This document shows positions 5,976 to 7,323 of a stretch of DNA of 7,323 nucleotides, one piece after another. Below the pieces are notes generated by a model, which worked only from the letters and a program-made list of their open reading frames with translations, did not search any database and was not told the DNA's origin. Within the stretch, counting starts at the first letter, position 1. Each line of letters begins with the position of its first letter. Source of the DNA: Lentisphaeria bacterium (GTDB taxonomy: Bacteria; Verrucomicrobiota; Lentisphaeria; Oligosphaerales; JAFGRS01); contig JAFGRS010000400.1 of NCBI GenBank assembly GCA_016935045.1, positions 1-7,323 on the forward strand, given 5' to 3'. The position numbers and the translations under genes were made by a program.

Positions 5976-7007
5976 GTGAACACGGCCGCCGCACCGTCGT
6001 CATCGTCTCTTCCCCCGAAACCCTCCCGAGGTCTCCTGCGCTGGACGGTCTCGGCACAACGGGCGCTGGACCGATGGAACGCCGAGTGGTCCGCCCGCAT
6101 GGCCCTGGCGCGCCGCGTGCTGGGGGCTCCCTGGTGGGCTCCCGGCCTGCTGCTCGATGGGGCACTTCGGCAGCGCTACGAGTCGGTGCTGCCGGTGCAG
6201 GAATTCTGCGCCGGGCTGGCCTGCATCGCGCGGCAGATCCTGCCACACCCCGCCTGGGTTCCGACCCTGCTGGCTTCTGCCGGAGGGTGCCCTTCCGCGG
6301 GCGGTCGCGGCCAACGCCCCCCCTCGTTGCCGGACCTGTGGGCACACATGCCTCCGCCCTACGCAGGTCGGGTCACCTTCACCGCGGACGAGATGCTGGG
6401 GCTGCTCTGCGCCCTGGCCGAACCGCCCCACTTCGGCACCGCCGGGGGCCGATACCCGGAACAGCTCGATTCCCTCGCGGACGCATTCCGGAAAACCGCG
6501 TTCCGGCGCCCGCCCGTGCGCATTCTCGACCTGGGCTGCGGCGTGGGACATGGTACCCTGGAACTGGCGGAATTCACCCGCGCCGCCGGGATGCATGCGG
6601 ACCTCACCATCGGCCTGACCCGCGAACCCCTCGAGGCGTGGATGGCCCGGCACAGATGCCTCCCTCATGACCCGCCTCGACAGGAACAGCTCCGGGCCTT
6701 GCCCGGGACAACGCCGGTTCACTTCCTGGCCGGAGACGTGTGTGCTCTGCCGCTGCGGGGGACGTTCGCCCTGGTGGTCTGCAACGGCCTCGTCGGAGGC
6801 CCCATGTTCGATGCGCCCCGGGAGATGGCAGCACTGCTCAGCCAGGTCCGCCGCGTGCTGGCCCCGGACGGCGTCTTCTGCCTCGCCAACCGCTTCCATG
6901 AGGGCCGAAGAACCGGCATCGAGAGGTTCCGCCGGGCAGCCGAAGAAGCCGGTTGGGCGGTGTCGGGGACCTGGCGGAATCTGCTGCTGAGACGTCGCGG
7001 ACCGTAA
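5976..7007 (+). CDS. Class I SAM-dependent methyltransferase-like protein
   Basis: Residues about 180-305 carry a Rossmann-type methyltransferase fold. Motif I is RILDLGCGVGHGTLELA (182-198), an acidic GDV lies at 253-255 where the adenine-contact loop is expected, followed by the strand FALVVCNGLVGG (264-275) and the typical RRVLAPDGVFCLAN (292-305). The substrate cannot be told. Residues 1-180 match no domain I recognise: they begin with a Ser/Pro-rich tail, then Trp-rich helices, and FTADEMLGLLCALAEPPHFG (135-154) just before the SAM domain; this half may bind the substrate. I chose GTG 5976 (343 residues) because TGGAG lies six bases upstream. The TTG at 5970 in the same frame directly abuts that site. 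The protein is probably cytoplasmic, as no signal peptide or membrane segment is visible. It is divergent from the lipoprotein-esterase operon and shares its control region. Confidence 0.75.
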   Translation: MNTAAAPSSSSLPPKPSRGLLRWTVSAQRALDRWNAEWSARMALARRVLGAPWWAPGLLLDGALRQRYESVLPVQEFCAGLACIARQILPHPAWVPTLLASAGGCPSAGGRGQRPPSLPDLWAHMPPPYAGRVTFTADEMLGLLCALAEPPHFGTAGGRYPEQLDSLADAFRKTAFRRPPVRILDLGCGVGHGTLELAEFTRAAGMHADLTIGLTREPLEAWMARHRCLPHDPPRQEQLRALPGTTPVHFLAGDVCALPLRGTFALVVCNGLVGGPMFDAPREMAALLSQVRRVLAPDGVFCLANRFHEGRRTGIERFRRAAEEAGWAVSGTWRNLLLRRRGP

Positions 7008-7026
7008 TGCCTCCGGGCGGCGTCTC
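6989..7026 (+). terminator. Weak hairpin across the methyltransferase stop codon
   Basis: GAGACGTCGC (6989-6998) can pair with GCGGCGTCTC (7017-7026) over ten positions with one G-U pair. The 18-base loop contains the TAA stop. A pyrimidine stretch (TCTCC) rather than a T-run follows. It may stabilise the 3' end or mark a weak terminator. Evidence is structural only. Confidence 0.25.
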
Positions 7027-7030
7027 TCTC

Positions 7031-7323
7031 CCCAGTACGGGGCGCGGCCCTCCGCGCACCATCCCGTCGGAGTTTCCGGCCGTCGAGGGCGCCGGCCGGA
7101 TTGGAAACCGCCTGAAGGCGGTACTACGAACCGGGGAATGCGCTCGAGACGAGGCTTGTAGTACCGGCTTCAGCCGGAATCCCAGTACGGGGCGCGGCCC
7201 TCCGCGCACCATCCCGTCGGAGTTTCCGACCGTCGAGGGCGCCGGACGGATTGGAGACCGCCTGAAGGCGGTACTACGAACCGGGGAATGCGCTCGAGAC
7301 GAGGCTTGTAGTACCGACTTCAG
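7031..7323. repeat. 150-bp tandem direct repeat, two copies, second cut by window end
   Basis: Copy 1 is 7031-7180 and copy 2 is 7181-7323. Over the 143 shared bases they differ at only four positions (7079/7229, 7096/7246, 7106/7256, 7167/7317). Each unit holds several potential hairpins. In copy 1 they are GCGCGG/CCGCGC (7042-7047 and 7052-7057), CCGGCC/GGCCGG (7076-7081 and 7094-7099), CCGCC-TGAA-GGCGG (7108-7121) and CCGGC-TTCA-GCCGG (7164-7177). The array starts 23 bases after the methyltransferase stop and probably continues beyond the window. No gene is evident inside; open frames here are side effects of GC richness. Confidence 0.95.
7108..7177. repeat. Inverted pair of 20-bp hairpin elements inside repeat copy 1
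   Basis: CCGCCTGAAGGCGGTACTAC (7108-7127) and the reverse complement of GTAGTACCGGCTTCAGCCGG (7158-7177) match at 18 of 20 bases. The two differences fall on both sides of one base pair of the stem (C-G in one element, G-C in the other), so each keeps a five-bp stem. They face each other across 30 bases, like paired REP elements. The left element recurs unchanged at 7258-7277; the right element recurs at 7308 and is cut by the window end. Elements of this GAAGGCGG-TACTAC look are familiar to me from verrucomicrobial-type genomes, from memory only. Confidence 0.7.

Noticed and set aside
5915..6670. A long plus-strand open frame overlapping the methyltransferase in another frame
   Set aside because: It is Arg/Pro/Gly-rich without domain-like patterns, while the overlapping frame carries clear SAM-binding motifs. 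It is a by-product of high GC.
6838..7212. A minus-strand frame with the repeated segment MVRGGPRPVLG
   Set aside because: The repetition comes from the 150-bp DNA repeat, not from a repeat protein. There is no start signal or family resemblance.
7031..7323. CRISPR array
   Set aside because: The 150-bp period with near-identical sequence throughout has no short-repeat/unique-spacer pattern, and no cas-like genes are present.

Overview
The window is very GC-rich apart from a few short AT-rich regulatory islands. It probably comes from the Planctomycetes-Verrucomicrobia-Lentisphaerae/Kiritimatiellae (PVC) group. That inference rests on a heparinase II/III-type lyase next to a sialate O-acetylesterase with a long extra C-terminal domain, on poor Shine-Dalgarno use at some genes, and on intergenic GAAGGCGGTACTAC-type hairpin repeats. 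I recall all of these from that group, but none of them proves the taxon.

Layout. 1-200 is an upstream region with one perfect hairpin and a weak promoter candidate. 201-2618 (+) encodes an 805-residue heparinase II/III-like polysaccharide lyase. 2619-2959 is the gap between convergent genes. It holds the decayed 5' end of an AAA/DUF4143-type ATPase gene (-), preceded by an apparently intact promoter with a large palindrome laid over it. 2960-5185 (-) encodes a 741-residue exported sialate O-acetylesterase. 5182-5841 (-) encodes a 219-residue lipoprotein of unknown family whose stop codon overlaps the esterase start (ATGA), so the two form a coupled operon with the lipoprotein gene first. 5842-5975 is a compact divergent control region. 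It has overlapping -10 elements for both strands and a seven-codon leader ORF with an excellent ribosome site. 5976-7007 (+) encodes a SAM-dependent methyltransferase-like protein with an unassigned N-terminal half. 7031 to the window end holds two copies of a 150-bp tandem repeat that is rich in hairpins and runs off the edge.

How it may work together: the lyase and the esterase fit breakdown of an acetylated, uronate-containing polysaccharide or glycosaminoglycan-like substrate outside the cytoplasm, with the esterase removing O-acetyl groups that would block the lyase. The lipoprotein is presumably an envelope partner of the esterase. The methyltransferase has no visible link to that pathway beyond sharing the divergent promoter region. 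The most noteworthy structures are the near-perfect palindrome over a leaderless-type promoter in front of a broken ATPase gene, the leader ORF, the overlapping divergent -10s, and the hairpin repeat with paired base differences.
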